Part shown: positions 30,669 to 39,140 of the stretch, piece by piece
Position numbering within the stretch: the first letter of the stretch is position 1
How the letters are laid out: each line of letters opens with the position of its first letter
Assembly (NCBI RefSeq): GCF_001590905.1
Contig: NZ_BCTT01000010.1
Coordinates: 124,001-188,000 of the forward strand
Source of the DNA: Serratia grimesii NBRC 13537
GTDB lineage: Bacteria > Pseudomonadota > Gammaproteobacteria > Enterobacterales > Enterobacteriaceae
Reading direction: 5' to 3'
DNA: 64,000 nt
Program-made: the position numbers and the translations under genes
Notes under the pieces: generated by a model
Seen by the model: the letters and a program-made list of their open reading frames with translations, nothing else
What the model was told of the DNA's origin: nothing
Databases searched by the model: none

Positions 30669-32044
30669 TGGTTTTCTCCTCTGGCAATGTGCGGACGCAG
30701 GAACTGGCCCGTCCCCGGCGTGTTAACAATATGCCCATCGGCGAAAACCGCCTGCCCGCGGCAATAGGTTGTTTCTACCCGCACGCTAAATTCCATGCCC
30801 TCGAAAGCGCTCCATTTGACTGCAGACAGGCTGTGAGCCGGGTCAAATCGATAATGTTCCGGCCGCAGGATGACAAAGTCAGCGTCCATGCCGGAGCTAA
30901 ACGCCCCTTTGCGATCGTCTAGAAGGAAATGGCGAGCAGGATTGCGACACAACAGCTGTGCCACGGTCGTCGGTGCGATGCCGTGTTGCTCACAACCCGT
31001 CCACAGTGCGGGCAGTAAGGTCTCCAACCCGGGTCCTCCGGACGCGTTTTTGAACACGTTGGTATCCCCTTTCCGCTCCAGCCCCCAACTAACGTGGTCG
31101 GACGAAACGAAAGTACAATCGCCCTGCGCAATATGACTCCACAGTAGCTCCGTTTCTGCTTTTGGGCGGATCGGTGGGTAATGCTTGGTTTTGGCACCAA
31201 ACTGGCGCGTATGCTGTTCGTGATTAAGCATCAGGTACTGGACGCACGTTTCAATACTGACGGGATATCCGGCCTGCCGATACATCCGGTACAGCTCGAA
31301 ACCGCGTGACGTGGAAACATGCACCGCATGGGCGCGAGCACCACTTTCTGCCCCCATCTCATAAATCAGTGCCGTTGCCAGATTTTCAATCAAGGGCGTA
31401 TGGGCACGCATAAAAGCATCCCAGCCGGTATCACCATTGTCGATCATCCGTTGAATATTCTTACGCGTTAGCTCCTGCATTTGGTTATGTACCGCGCAGG
31501 CCAGCCCGGTGGGCGCAATCAACTGAAAAGCGTGCATCAGGTCATCTTCATCTACTCGAGGGAAGCGCCCCGGCGTGGCCTCAAAAGTAGAGAATTTAAA
31601 GGCACATACGCCACCTTCGATCAGACCCGCGGCAGCGTCAAAACCATAGGTCGCATTAAGAGTGCCAAACAAGGCTACGTCGACATGGCAGTCACGCTCG
31701 ACCTCGGCAATCTTAGCATCCAACAGTGCGCGGCAAGCCACCGGCTCGGGATCGTCATAGGGCATATCAACCATCACCGTGATACCGCCAGCCGCCGCCG
31801 CACGCGATGCCCATCCCAGCCCTTCCTGATTAGCCTGACTGCCAGAATGCACCTGACCGTCAATCACGCCGGGCAAGATCCACTTACCGCTGGCATCAAT
31901 GACCTTGTGTGCCTCAGGAGCCGGTCCACTGCCGCTACCTATGATTTTACCGCCGGCGATCGCCAGCCAACCGTCAGGTGTCACCCGTTCGGCATCCACC
32001 AAATTGCCCTTTACCACCAGCTCTGGTCGTTGATTCAAATTCAT
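30665..32044 (-). CDS. Cyclic amidohydrolase (hydantoinase/dihydroorotase superfamily), probable hydantoin-5-propionate hydrolase
   Basis: 459-residue TIM-barrel amidohydrolase. Candidate metal ligands are Lys150 (CAFKFSTFEA), His186 (AVHNQMQE), His242 (HVSTSRG) and Asp316 (SSDHVSW), at spacings very like those of D-hydantoinases. The first ligand motif, normally HxH, reads DGQVHS (62-67), so Gln64 replaces the first His. The neighbour N-carbamoyl hydrolase and the plus-strand group point to ring opening of hydantoin-5-propionate to N-carbamoylglutamate. The substrate is inferred; a dihydropyrimidinase- or allantoinase-like role is the alternative. Confidence 0.75.
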   Translation of the reverse strand: MNLNQRPELVVKGNLVDAERVTPDGWLAIAGGKIIGSGSGPAPEAHKVIDASGKWILPGVIDGQVHSGSQANQEGLGWASRAAAAGGITVMVDMPYDDPEPVACRALLDAKIAEVERDCHVDVALFGTLNATYGFDAAAGLIEGGVCAFKFSTFEATPGRFPRVDEDDLMHAFQLIAPTGLACAVHNQMQELTRKNIQRMIDNGDTGWDAFMRAHTPLIENLATALIYEMGAESGARAHAVHVSTSRGFELYRMYRQAGYPVSIETCVQYLMLNHEQHTRQFGAKTKHYPPIRPKAETELLWSHIAQGDCTFVSSDHVSWGLERKGDTNVFKNASGGPGLETLLPALWTGCEQHGIAPTTVAQLLCRNPARHFLLDDRKGAFSSGMDADFVILRPEHYRFDPAHSLSAVKWSAFEGMEFSVRVETTYCRGQAVFADGHIVNTPGTGQFLRPHIARGENQ

Positions 32045-32180
32045 AACGCTCCCCCCTTATTACATTACACCTCATACGATAAGTGCATAAAAATGCACAT
32101 ATCTCAGGTTATCAATCGACCAGTTGTGCCGATACCAAGGCCAGTGTAGGGTGAGGCTATCTATTCTGTCTTATGCTTGT

Positions 32181-32211
32181 TTATCACTCATGCATAACAA
32201 AATGTTAACCA
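32181..32211 (+). promoter_or_regulatory. 31-bp LysR-type operator, copy 1
   Basis: TTATCAC-N7-TAACAAAATGTTAACCA. The palindromic core TAACA-AAA-TGTTA (32195-32207) is a T-N11-A LysR box. It ends 13 bp before the LysR start codon and lies 136 bp from the cyclic amidohydrolase start, with its TTATCAC end towards that gene. Copy 2 is at 33190-33220. Confidence 0.72.
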
Positions 32212-32224
32212 CTCTGGAGGACGT

Positions 32225-33121
32225 GTGCGTTTAAACCTCAAGCAAATCGAAGTGTTCCGCGCCATCATGTTGACCGGCTCGATCAGCGGTGCCGCAAAAC
32301 TGCTACACGTTTCTCAACCAGCAGTTTCACGGCTCATCGCCTATACCGAACAACGGTTAGGCCTGACGTTGTTTGAGCGCATCAAGGGGCGTCTGTACCC
32401 AACACCAGAAGCACGTCACCTGTTTGTCGAAGTCAACTCGGTGTATCAAGGGGTACAGCGGGTCAACGAAGTGGCTGAAGATTTGATACAAAACCGCATG
32501 GGGCACCTGCGCATAGCCTGTAGCCCAAGTTTGGGGCAAGGTCTTATCCCCAGTGCCATCGCCAAGTTTCATGCACAACTGCCTGAAGCTCGGGTAATTC
32601 TGCACACCATGATCCCGGATGTGCTCTTGCAAGCGGTACTAACACAACAGGTTGAGTTGGGTGTCGCCTTTCTGCATGAAGGTCATCCCAACGTTCATTC
32701 GCGCCAATTGTACGAGAACCGGTTAGTGGTGGCGTTACCCGCCTCTCATCCATTGACAGCTAAAAATGTGATTAGCATCGAAGATTTAATCGATCAACCC
32801 TTTATTGGCTACGGTGCCGACATCCCTATCGGCCAGCTGGTACGCAAACTGTTGAACGATGCAGACATTCTTCTGAGGCCCACCGTCGAGGTGCAACAGA
32901 TCCACGTTGCCTGCGCACTGGTACAAGCCGGGGTGGGCATAGCCTTGATCGACGAAATCACCGCCAACGGACCGGTATGGACCAAGGTGGTTTTTCGGCC
33001 GATAGAACCCACCGCAAACACCCCCATCAGTATCGTGCATGGGATGTACGAACCGCTGTCCCGCTTGGCTCAAGCATTTATCCAAACGCTGGAATCGGTG
33101 CAGATCCACTGGTCGCGTTAA
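32225..33121 (+). CDS. LysR-family regulator of the flanking catabolic genes
   Basis: 298 residues. The N-terminal winged helix (IEVFRAIMLTGSISGAAKLL, HVSQPAVSRLIAYTEQRLGL) is followed by a LysR substrate-binding domain from about residue 90. The start is GTG 32225 after a strong GGAGG. It lies between two divergent gene groups, and the same 31-bp T-N11-A element precedes both, so it very likely activates both arms and controls itself. The effector is not known; ergothioneine or thiourocanate would be the natural candidate. Confidence 0.85.
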   Translation: MRLNLKQIEVFRAIMLTGSISGAAKLLHVSQPAVSRLIAYTEQRLGLTLFERIKGRLYPTPEARHLFVEVNSVYQGVQRVNEVAEDLIQNRMGHLRIACSPSLGQGLIPSAIAKFHAQLPEARVILHTMIPDVLLQAVLTQQVELGVAFLHEGHPNVHSRQLYENRLVVALPASHPLTAKNVISIEDLIDQPFIGYGADIPIGQLVRKLLNDADILLRPTVEVQQIHVACALVQAGVGIALIDEITANGPVWTKVVFRPIEPTANTPISIVHGMYEPLSRLAQAFIQTLESVQIHWSR

Positions 33122-33189
33122 GCCATTTTCCCGCCCTCCCTCTTGCCGCCATCTTTCATGATTGCGGCATATTATTCCCCGCATGCCAT

Positions 33190-33220
33190 TGGTTAACATT
33201 TTGTTATATGCAGGTGATAA
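33190..33220 (-). promoter_or_regulatory. 31-bp LysR-type operator, copy 2
   Basis: Read on the minus strand: TTATCAC-N7-TAACAAAATGTTAACCA, identical to copy 1 in 24 conserved positions and in length. The core is at 33194-33206. It lies 114 bp upstream of the DUF917 start, again with the TTATCAC end towards the catabolic operon. Confidence 0.72.
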
Positions 33221-33334
33221 AAAGTAATGCGACATTTTGGTTATCTGCCCCCTAGTATCGAATTCCGGTAGCGCAACTATTCACAGATTATTCATTCAAG
33301 CGCAATCTCACCGATACTTTCAGGAGCACAGACC

Positions 33335-34426
33335 ATGGGGCGTGTTTTAACACTTGATGATGTAGAAGCCGCAGTAAAAGGCGGCTCGGTATTTGCCTGC
33401 GGCGGCGGTGGCTGGGTTGCACACGGCCTGGAGCTGGGGCGGTTGGCCGTGACGATTGGCCGACCAGAGTTGGTCACTCTTGATGAGTTGGCTGATGATG
33501 CTTGGATCGCCACCGCCGCGGCAATTGGCGCTCCCGGCGGCCTGACCGATTGGCAGATGCTGGGTGTCGACTACGTCAAGGCGGTTCAACTGGTACAACA
33601 GGAATTGGGCGCCCCTATTGCGGGATTGATGGTCGGTCAAAATGGCATGTCCAGTACCCTCAACGGCTGGTTGCCGGCGGCAATTCTGGGCTGCAAGGTC
33701 GTTGATGCCGTCGGCGATCTGCGCGCTCATCCAACCGGTGATATGGGTTCAATAGGCCTGGCCTCCAGTCCGCAACCAATGATTCAGGCCGCCGTCGGTG
33801 GTAACCGTACACAGAATGCTTATATCGAGTTAGTCGTGAAAGGTGCTACCGCCAAGGTATCGCCAGTGCTGCGTAAAGCGGCCGACATGTCGGGGGGATT
33901 TATCGCCAGTTGCCGCAACCCGATTCCGGCCGCCTATGTACGTCAACATGCAGCGCTGGGCGGTATCAGCCAGGCGATCTCATTAGGTGAAAGTATTCTG
34001 AAGGCACGGGGCAGTCATGTTGTTGATGCGATCTGCCGCCATACCGGTGGCCAAATTATCGGCAGCGGTGTCGTTACCGACAACAGTTTACGCTATACCG
34101 ACGAGGCGTTTGACGTCGGCATTGTGACGATCGGTCAGGGCAATGGGCTACGCCGTATCCACGTCATGAATGAACATATGGCTGTAGAAGATGCGCACGG
34201 TGAGCGAATTGCCAGCTATCCGGACGTCATCACCACGCTGGATATCAACGGTAACCCGATCAGCGCTGGACAATTGAAACCCGGAATGGACGTCGTAATT
34301 TTCCATATGCATCACTCTCAGTTCCCGCTCTCGTCGTCGGTTACTGATCCTGCGGTCTATCCCCCGGTGGAAAAAACGCTGGGTATCGATCTACGCAGTT
34401 ACCTGCCTACAGGAGATGCCGCATGA
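33335..34426 (+). CDS. DUF917 (S-methyl-thiohydantoin desulfurase-like) protein
   Basis: 363 residues of the DUF917 family, now associated with thiohydantoin desulfuration. Visible family features are GGSVFACGGGGWVAHG near residue 17, the Gly/Asn-rich GQNGMSSTLNGW, and DAVGDLRAHPTGDMGSIGL. In the proposed pathway it removes sulfur from the 2-thiohydantoin made by the next enzyme, giving hydantoin-5-propionate. First gene of a four-gene plus-strand group; it overlaps the urocanase-like gene by four bases (ATGA). The function is inferred from family naming and neighbours. A ribosome binding site CAGGAGC precedes ATG 33335. Confidence 0.78.
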   Translation: MGRVLTLDDVEAAVKGGSVFACGGGGWVAHGLELGRLAVTIGRPELVTLDELADDAWIATAAAIGAPGGLTDWQMLGVDYVKAVQLVQQELGAPIAGLMVGQNGMSSTLNGWLPAAILGCKVVDAVGDLRAHPTGDMGSIGLASSPQPMIQAAVGGNRTQNAYIELVVKGATAKVSPVLRKAADMSGGFIASCRNPIPAAYVRQHAALGGISQAISLGESILKARGSHVVDAICRHTGGQIIGSGVVTDNSLRYTDEAFDVGIVTIGQGNGLRRIHVMNEHMAVEDAHGERIASYPDVITTLDINGNPISAGQLKPGMDVVIFHMHHSQFPLSSSVTDPAVYPPVEKTLGIDLRSYLPTGDAA

Positions 34427-36081
34427 AAAGAACCTTTGGGGTGACCTCCGGCACCACGTTACGCTGCCGCGGATGGCGGCAAGAGGCCCTGCTGCGCCTG
34501 ATGGAGAATGTGTTGGCAGTAGGTGAGAATCCGGATGAACTGGTGGTATATGCCGCTCTTGGCCGGGCTGCACGTGACTGGCCATCTCACGATGCCATTG
34601 TTCACGCACTGAAAACCATGCGCGAAGACCAGACGTTGTTGGTGCAGTCCGGCAAACCAATCGGCTTGTTGCAAACCCACGCTAATGCACCGTTGGTGAT
34701 CATGGCCAATTGCAATATGGTCGGCCAATGGGCGAAAGCAGAAAACTTCTACCGTTGGGAAAAAGAGAATCTGATCTGCTGGGGAGGACTGACCGCCGGC
34801 GACTGGCAATATATTGGTTCGCAGGGTGTGATCCAGGGTACCTATGAAATCTTCTCGCGCATTGCCGAACGGCATTTTGACAACGATCTACGTGGGCGTT
34901 TTATTCTTACCGCCGGGTTGGGTGGCATGGGCGGCGCCCAACCACTGGCAGGCACCCTGGCCAATGCCGCGATTCTGACCATCGAAGTCAATCAAGCCAG
35001 CATCGACAAACGGCTAAAAAATGGTTTTCTTCAGCATCAAGCAGCAGATCTCAACCAGGCACTGACGATGATCGCTGCCGCTCAGCAGCGCAAAGAAGCG
35101 CTTTCTGTCGCCCTGCTAGGTAATGCCGCCGAGGTCTACCCGGCGATTCTGGCCCGTGGCGTAATCCCGGATATCGTCACCGACCAAACAGCAGCGCATG
35201 ACCTGGTATACGGCTATGTCCCTGCCGGGTATAGCCTCGATCACGTCGTGGCACAGCGCGAAAAAGACATCAATGCCCTGATGGAAGCCAGTCGCCGTTC
35301 TATCGTTCAGCACGTACAGGCCATGCTCGGTTTTATGGATCGCGGAGCGGTAGTGTTCGACAACGGCAATCTTATACGCACTCACGCCCATCAGGGCGGT
35401 GTTGAGCGTGCATTCGAGATCCCTATTTTCACCGAAGCCTTCCTGCGTCCGCTGTTTTGCCGTGCCATCGGTCCATTCCGCTGGATAGCCCTGTCCAATA
35501 ATAGCGATGACATTCGTGTGATTGACGACTATCTGCTGCAACGCTTCGCCGACAATCGCATCGTCAGTAATTGGATCGCCCTGGCACGTCAGCATGTTCC
35601 GTTCGAGGGCTTACCGGCACGCATCGCTTGGCTCGGCCACGGTGAACGCACCGAACTGGCGCTAGAGGTGAACCGTATGGTGGCGGACGGTCGTTTGTCC
35701 GGCCCAATCGCCTTCACACGCGATCATCTCGATGCCGGTGCAATGACACACCCCAATATCATGACTGAAAAGATGAAGGACGGCTCCGATGCGATCGCCG
35801 ACTGGCCACTGCTGAATGCCTTGGTCAACTGCGCCTCCATGGCAGATCTGGTGGCTATCCACTCCGGTGGCGGCGGTTACAGCGGTTATATGACCAGTTC
35901 TGGTATCACCACCGTTGCTGACGGCAGCGACGCGGCGGCCCAACGCCTGCAGCTGTCGATGACCAACGACACCAGCACGGGCGTGATGCGCTACGCCGAC
36001 GCCGGTTATCAAGAGTCACTGGACGAGATTGCTGAAAAATCCCTGCCGTATATCTCACTGCCTCGTGGAGAAGAACGATGA
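34423..36081 (+). CDS. Urocanase-like hydratase lacking the urocanase active-site Cys, probable thiourocanate hydratase
   Basis: 552 residues, homologous over its length to urocanate hydratase (HutU). The NAD-binding loop LTAGLGGMGGAQPL is at about 162-175, with LLVQSGKP, YIGSQGVIQGTYE and DQTAAHD. Urocanases carry an active-site Cys in GLPARICW (Cys410 in the Pseudomonas enzyme); here the motif reads GLPARIAW with Ala402. Other changed sites are WGGLTAGDWQY for YGQMTAGSWIY and DNGNLIR for DYGNNIR. These changes, together with the DUF917 neighbour, fit hydration of thiourocanate rather than urocanate. It should not be named hutU without test. Confidence 0.8.
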   Translation: MKRTFGVTSGTTLRCRGWRQEALLRLMENVLAVGENPDELVVYAALGRAARDWPSHDAIVHALKTMREDQTLLVQSGKPIGLLQTHANAPLVIMANCNMVGQWAKAENFYRWEKENLICWGGLTAGDWQYIGSQGVIQGTYEIFSRIAERHFDNDLRGRFILTAGLGGMGGAQPLAGTLANAAILTIEVNQASIDKRLKNGFLQHQAADLNQALTMIAAAQQRKEALSVALLGNAAEVYPAILARGVIPDIVTDQTAAHDLVYGYVPAGYSLDHVVAQREKDINALMEASRRSIVQHVQAMLGFMDRGAVVFDNGNLIRTHAHQGGVERAFEIPIFTEAFLRPLFCRAIGPFRWIALSNNSDDIRVIDDYLLQRFADNRIVSNWIALARQHVPFEGLPARIAWLGHGERTELALEVNRMVADGRLSGPIAFTRDHLDAGAMTHPNIMTEKMKDGSDAIADWPLLNALVNCASMADLVAIHSGGGGYSGYMTSSGITTVADGSDAAAQRLQLSMTNDTSTGVMRYADAGYQESLDEIAEKSLPYISLPRGEER

Positions 36082-37421
36082 ATAAAAGCACGGCTCCATC
36101 AATATCTCCGCTGTTGGCCACAGACGCCAGTGTTACGCCACGCAAAAAAAGCAGTGGCCGCAAAGCGATTGCCGCCGCCTCTGTCGGCAATGCGCTGGAG
36201 TGGTATGACTTCTCGGTATACGCTTTTTTTGCGGTATATATCGCGCAGAATTTCTTTCACCCGAACGATCCCGGTACTCAATTGTTCGAAGCCTTTCTGG
36301 CCTTCGGTCTCGGGTTTGTCATTCGCCCACTCGGTGCATTGGTGATCGGCGCTTATGGCGATAGGGTCGGCCGCAAGGCCGCTCTGACGCTGACTATCAT
36401 GACCATGGCCGTCGGTACCGCAATCATTGCCTTTGCACCGCCCTACAGCGCCATTGGTATCGGCGCACCACTGCTGATCCTGTGTGGTCGAGTGCTACAG
36501 GGTTTTTCTGCGGGCGGTGAAGTTGGTGGTGCAGCGGCCTTTTTGATCGAACATGCCCCCGCGAATCAAAAGGGCCAATACGCTTCATGGCTACAGGCCA
36601 GCATGGGGATATCCAATATCCTCGGCGCACTGGTGGCAACGGCCGTCACGCTGACACTCAGCCACGAGCAAGTGGGCGACTGGGGCTGGCGCATCCCATT
36701 CATCATCGGTCTATCAATCGCACCGATCGGTTTATGGATGCGTAAAACGCTGGAAGAGACGCCCCTGTTCGCGGAGGAACAGGCGCGACGACTGCAAGAA
36801 AAACGTGCACCAGAGATGCCGTTGCGATTGTTATTCCGTACCCATCGCCATGCAGTCCTGCTGGGGACCGGGCTGTCAATCCTATGGGCCGTGAGTATCT
36901 ATGCGCTGATTATTTATATGCCGATTTACGTCCAGCGCGTCCTGCACTTCGAAAGCCACCAGGCGTTTCTGGCAGCGCTGATCGGCAACTGCTTTATGGT
37001 GGTGTGCTGCGTAGCGGCCGGTGCCTGGTCAGACCGGATAGGGACGCTGAAGATCTTACAGGCCGGGGCCGCACTATTGCTGGTCGCCAGCTACCCATTA
37101 TTGCTGCTGCTGGATGCCTATCACACCACAGCGATGCTGATATTGGTGCAAACACTGTTTTGCGTACTGGTGTCATTGTTCGTCGGCGTGGCACCTGCGG
37201 CGTTATCAGACCTCTTTCCTACCGAAGTTCGTGCCAGCGGCATGTCAGTCTCTTATAACCTGGCTGTCACCGTGTTCGGTGGTTTTGCCCCAGCAATCCT
37301 CACTTGGTTGACCCAGAATACCGGTACCCGTTTCGCACCGGCCTGGTACGTGATGATCGCCAGCATATTGGCACTGATCACCCTGTATTTGATCGCCCGT
37401 CGTCCACAACGACAATCCTGA
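36078..37421 (+). CDS. MHS-family metabolite:H+ symporter
   Basis: 447-residue major facilitator of the metabolite:H+ symporter family, with twelve hydrophobic segments. Family marks are VGNALEWYDFSVYAFFAVYIA in helix 1, GAYGDRVGRKAAL in the loop between helices 2 and 3, RVLQGFSAGGEVGGAAAFL in helix 4 and LFPTEVRASGMSVSYN in the second half. It overlaps the urocanase-like gene by four bases, so it belongs to the same operon. It probably imports ergothioneine or the acid thiourocanate; the substrate is inferred from context. Confidence 0.85.
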   Translation: MNKSTAPSISPLLATDASVTPRKKSSGRKAIAAASVGNALEWYDFSVYAFFAVYIAQNFFHPNDPGTQLFEAFLAFGLGFVIRPLGALVIGAYGDRVGRKAALTLTIMTMAVGTAIIAFAPPYSAIGIGAPLLILCGRVLQGFSAGGEVGGAAAFLIEHAPANQKGQYASWLQASMGISNILGALVATAVTLTLSHEQVGDWGWRIPFIIGLSIAPIGLWMRKTLEETPLFAEEQARRLQEKRAPEMPLRLLFRTHRHAVLLGTGLSILWAVSIYALIIYMPIYVQRVLHFESHQAFLAALIGNCFMVVCCVAAGAWSDRIGTLKILQAGAALLLVASYPLLLLLDAYHTTAMLILVQTLFCVLVSLFVGVAPAALSDLFPTEVRASGMSVSYNLAVTVFGGFAPAILTWLTQNTGTRFAPAWYVMIASILALITLYLIARRPQRQS

Positions 37422-37473
37422 GCCAGGTCGCGATTACAACATCATAAAAATCAATAATAAGGGTCTATTCATC

Positions 37474-39120
37474 ATGCCAGGAAAATTTACCTTATCGCTG
37501 CTGGTCGTGCTCACGCTCGGCTACAGCCAATACGGGTTAACCACCGTAACCCTTGACGGTCACTCTCTCACTCCGCAGATTGTCGCCAGCGTCGCAGATG
37601 GTGAAGAGGTTACCCTCGCTCCAGCAGCAAGAGAGCGAGTGACATTGTCACATAAAGTATTAATAGAAGCTGCGCAGAGCGGGCTAAAAATTTATGGGTT
37701 AACAGTCGGTGTAGGGCTGAACAAAGACCGCCCTATGGTCGACGTGCACGGCAAGCTAACGCAAGAAGTGGTAGACGCATCAAAAAAATTTAACGTCGGC
37801 CTGTTGCATGCCCACTCTGGCGGTATAGGTAACCCCATGAGCATTCGTGTCGCTCGGGCGACCATGGTCACCCGCCTCAACGCCCTGTTGAGCGGTGGCG
37901 GTGGCGTTCAGCCAGCGATTGTCGACGCCTATGTCGCCTTCCTGAATAAAGGCATCACACCCGTCATCCCCGCAGAGGGTTCGGTGGGTGAAGGCGACAT
38001 TACAGTCATTAGCCATGTCGGATTGGCGATGCTCGGCGAAGGTGACGTATATTATCAAGGCAAAAAGGTAGCAGCCAAAACCGCATTGCAAAGCAGCCAA
38101 ACGCCCCCCATTGATCCCTATGCCAAAGACGCATTATCGATCCTCAGCTCCAATGCTTACTCTGCCGCCAGCGGCGCATTGGCATTAGATTCGTTGTCCC
38201 ATCTGATGCAAGTCAATACCTTGACCTATGCACTCAGCTTGCAAGCGCTAAATGGCAACGTATCCCCTTTCCTCGCCAATACTCTGGCATTGCGTCCTTA
38301 TCCCGAAGTGGCCGCCATGGGGAAAAACCTGCGTGAACTGCTGACAGGTTCTAGCCTATGGCAACACGACGACAGCCGTCCCTTGCAGGATCCGCTTAGC
38401 TTCCGCTCAGGTGTCTATTTGTTGGGGGAACTTCAACACAGCTACCAACAGGCTTACGATCAGTTGCTGGTGCAGTTGAACAGTTCTGACGACAACCCGG
38501 GTGTTGCGCTCAACGTGACCGCGCCGTCACAGCGACCACAAGAAGCCGTCGGTTACGTCAGTGAAGGAGACCTGAAGGGGGCCGTGCTCCCCAGTGCTAA
38601 CTTTGAGCCTCTGCCGTGGGTGTTGGCCTTCGAACAATTAGGGTTAGCATTGGCACACAACTCGCTGGCCAGCGCACAACAGGTGGTCAAACTGAATAAC
38701 CCTGCATTTACTGGCCTGACACGTTTTCTCGGCACCGACCACACGGTGCATGCCTTTGGCGCAATGGAAAAACCGGTCATGATGCTGGCAATGCGCAACA
38801 AAGAGCTGGCAATGCCAGTGTCACTCGATTACTTCCCGGTAGCCGGTGATATCGAAGACATCGCCACCAATGCCCCATCGGTGGTTGAGCGCGTTCAGCA
38901 GCAAGTGGATAACAGCTATCAATTGCTGGGAATCCTGCTTGTTCACGACGCTCAGGCCGTGGATTTACGCCAGCAACGTCACAACGGTTTTATGCTCTCT
39001 GCACCTACCGAGGCACTCTACGCTGCAGTACGTAAGCAGGTCCCCTTTATTGAGACAGATCGCCCGCTGGCACCCGATTTTGCGGCCGCCGAGCAAGTAC
39101 TACGTCAATACGGTAAATAA
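37474..39120 (+). CDS. Histidine-ammonia-lyase-like protein without MIO triad, probable ergothionase
   Basis: 548 residues, aromatic ammonia-lyase fold. Conserved features are Tyr74 (YGLTVGVG, the catalytic Tyr loop), His114 (AHSGGIGNPM) and the SSDDNPGV segment. The loop that forms the MIO cofactor, normally GSVGASGDLAPL, reads GSVGEGDITVI (169-179), one residue shorter and without Ala-Ser-Gly, so MIO cannot form. Ergothionases are HAL relatives that lack MIO and eliminate trimethylamine from ergothioneine. The first 22 residues (MPGKFTLSLLVVLTLGYS) look like a signal peptide, unusual for this fold. Last gene of the operon, 52 bp after the symporter. Confidence 0.78.
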   Translation: MPGKFTLSLLVVLTLGYSQYGLTTVTLDGHSLTPQIVASVADGEEVTLAPAARERVTLSHKVLIEAAQSGLKIYGLTVGVGLNKDRPMVDVHGKLTQEVVDASKKFNVGLLHAHSGGIGNPMSIRVARATMVTRLNALLSGGGGVQPAIVDAYVAFLNKGITPVIPAEGSVGEGDITVISHVGLAMLGEGDVYYQGKKVAAKTALQSSQTPPIDPYAKDALSILSSNAYSAASGALALDSLSHLMQVNTLTYALSLQALNGNVSPFLANTLALRPYPEVAAMGKNLRELLTGSSLWQHDDSRPLQDPLSFRSGVYLLGELQHSYQQAYDQLLVQLNSSDDNPGVALNVTAPSQRPQEAVGYVSEGDLKGAVLPSANFEPLPWVLAFEQLGLALAHNSLASAQQVVKLNNPAFTGLTRFLGTDHTVHAFGAMEKPVMMLAMRNKELAMPVSLDYFPVAGDIEDIATNAPSVVERVQQQVDNSYQLLGILLVHDAQAVDLRQQRHNGFMLSAPTEALYAAVRKQVPFIETDRPLAPDFAAAEQVLRQYGK

Positions 39121-39140
39121 GGCAGTACGCCCCCCCTCAC

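Noticed and set aside
31481-32149. 222-codon open frame opposite the cyclic amidohydrolase
   Set aside because: Antisense shadow; no start signal and no recognisable domain.
34423-39120. Naming the urocanase-like and HAL-like genes hutU and hutH
   Set aside because: The urocanase Cys is Ala and the MIO triad is missing; neighbours and operator differ from the hut operon in the same window.
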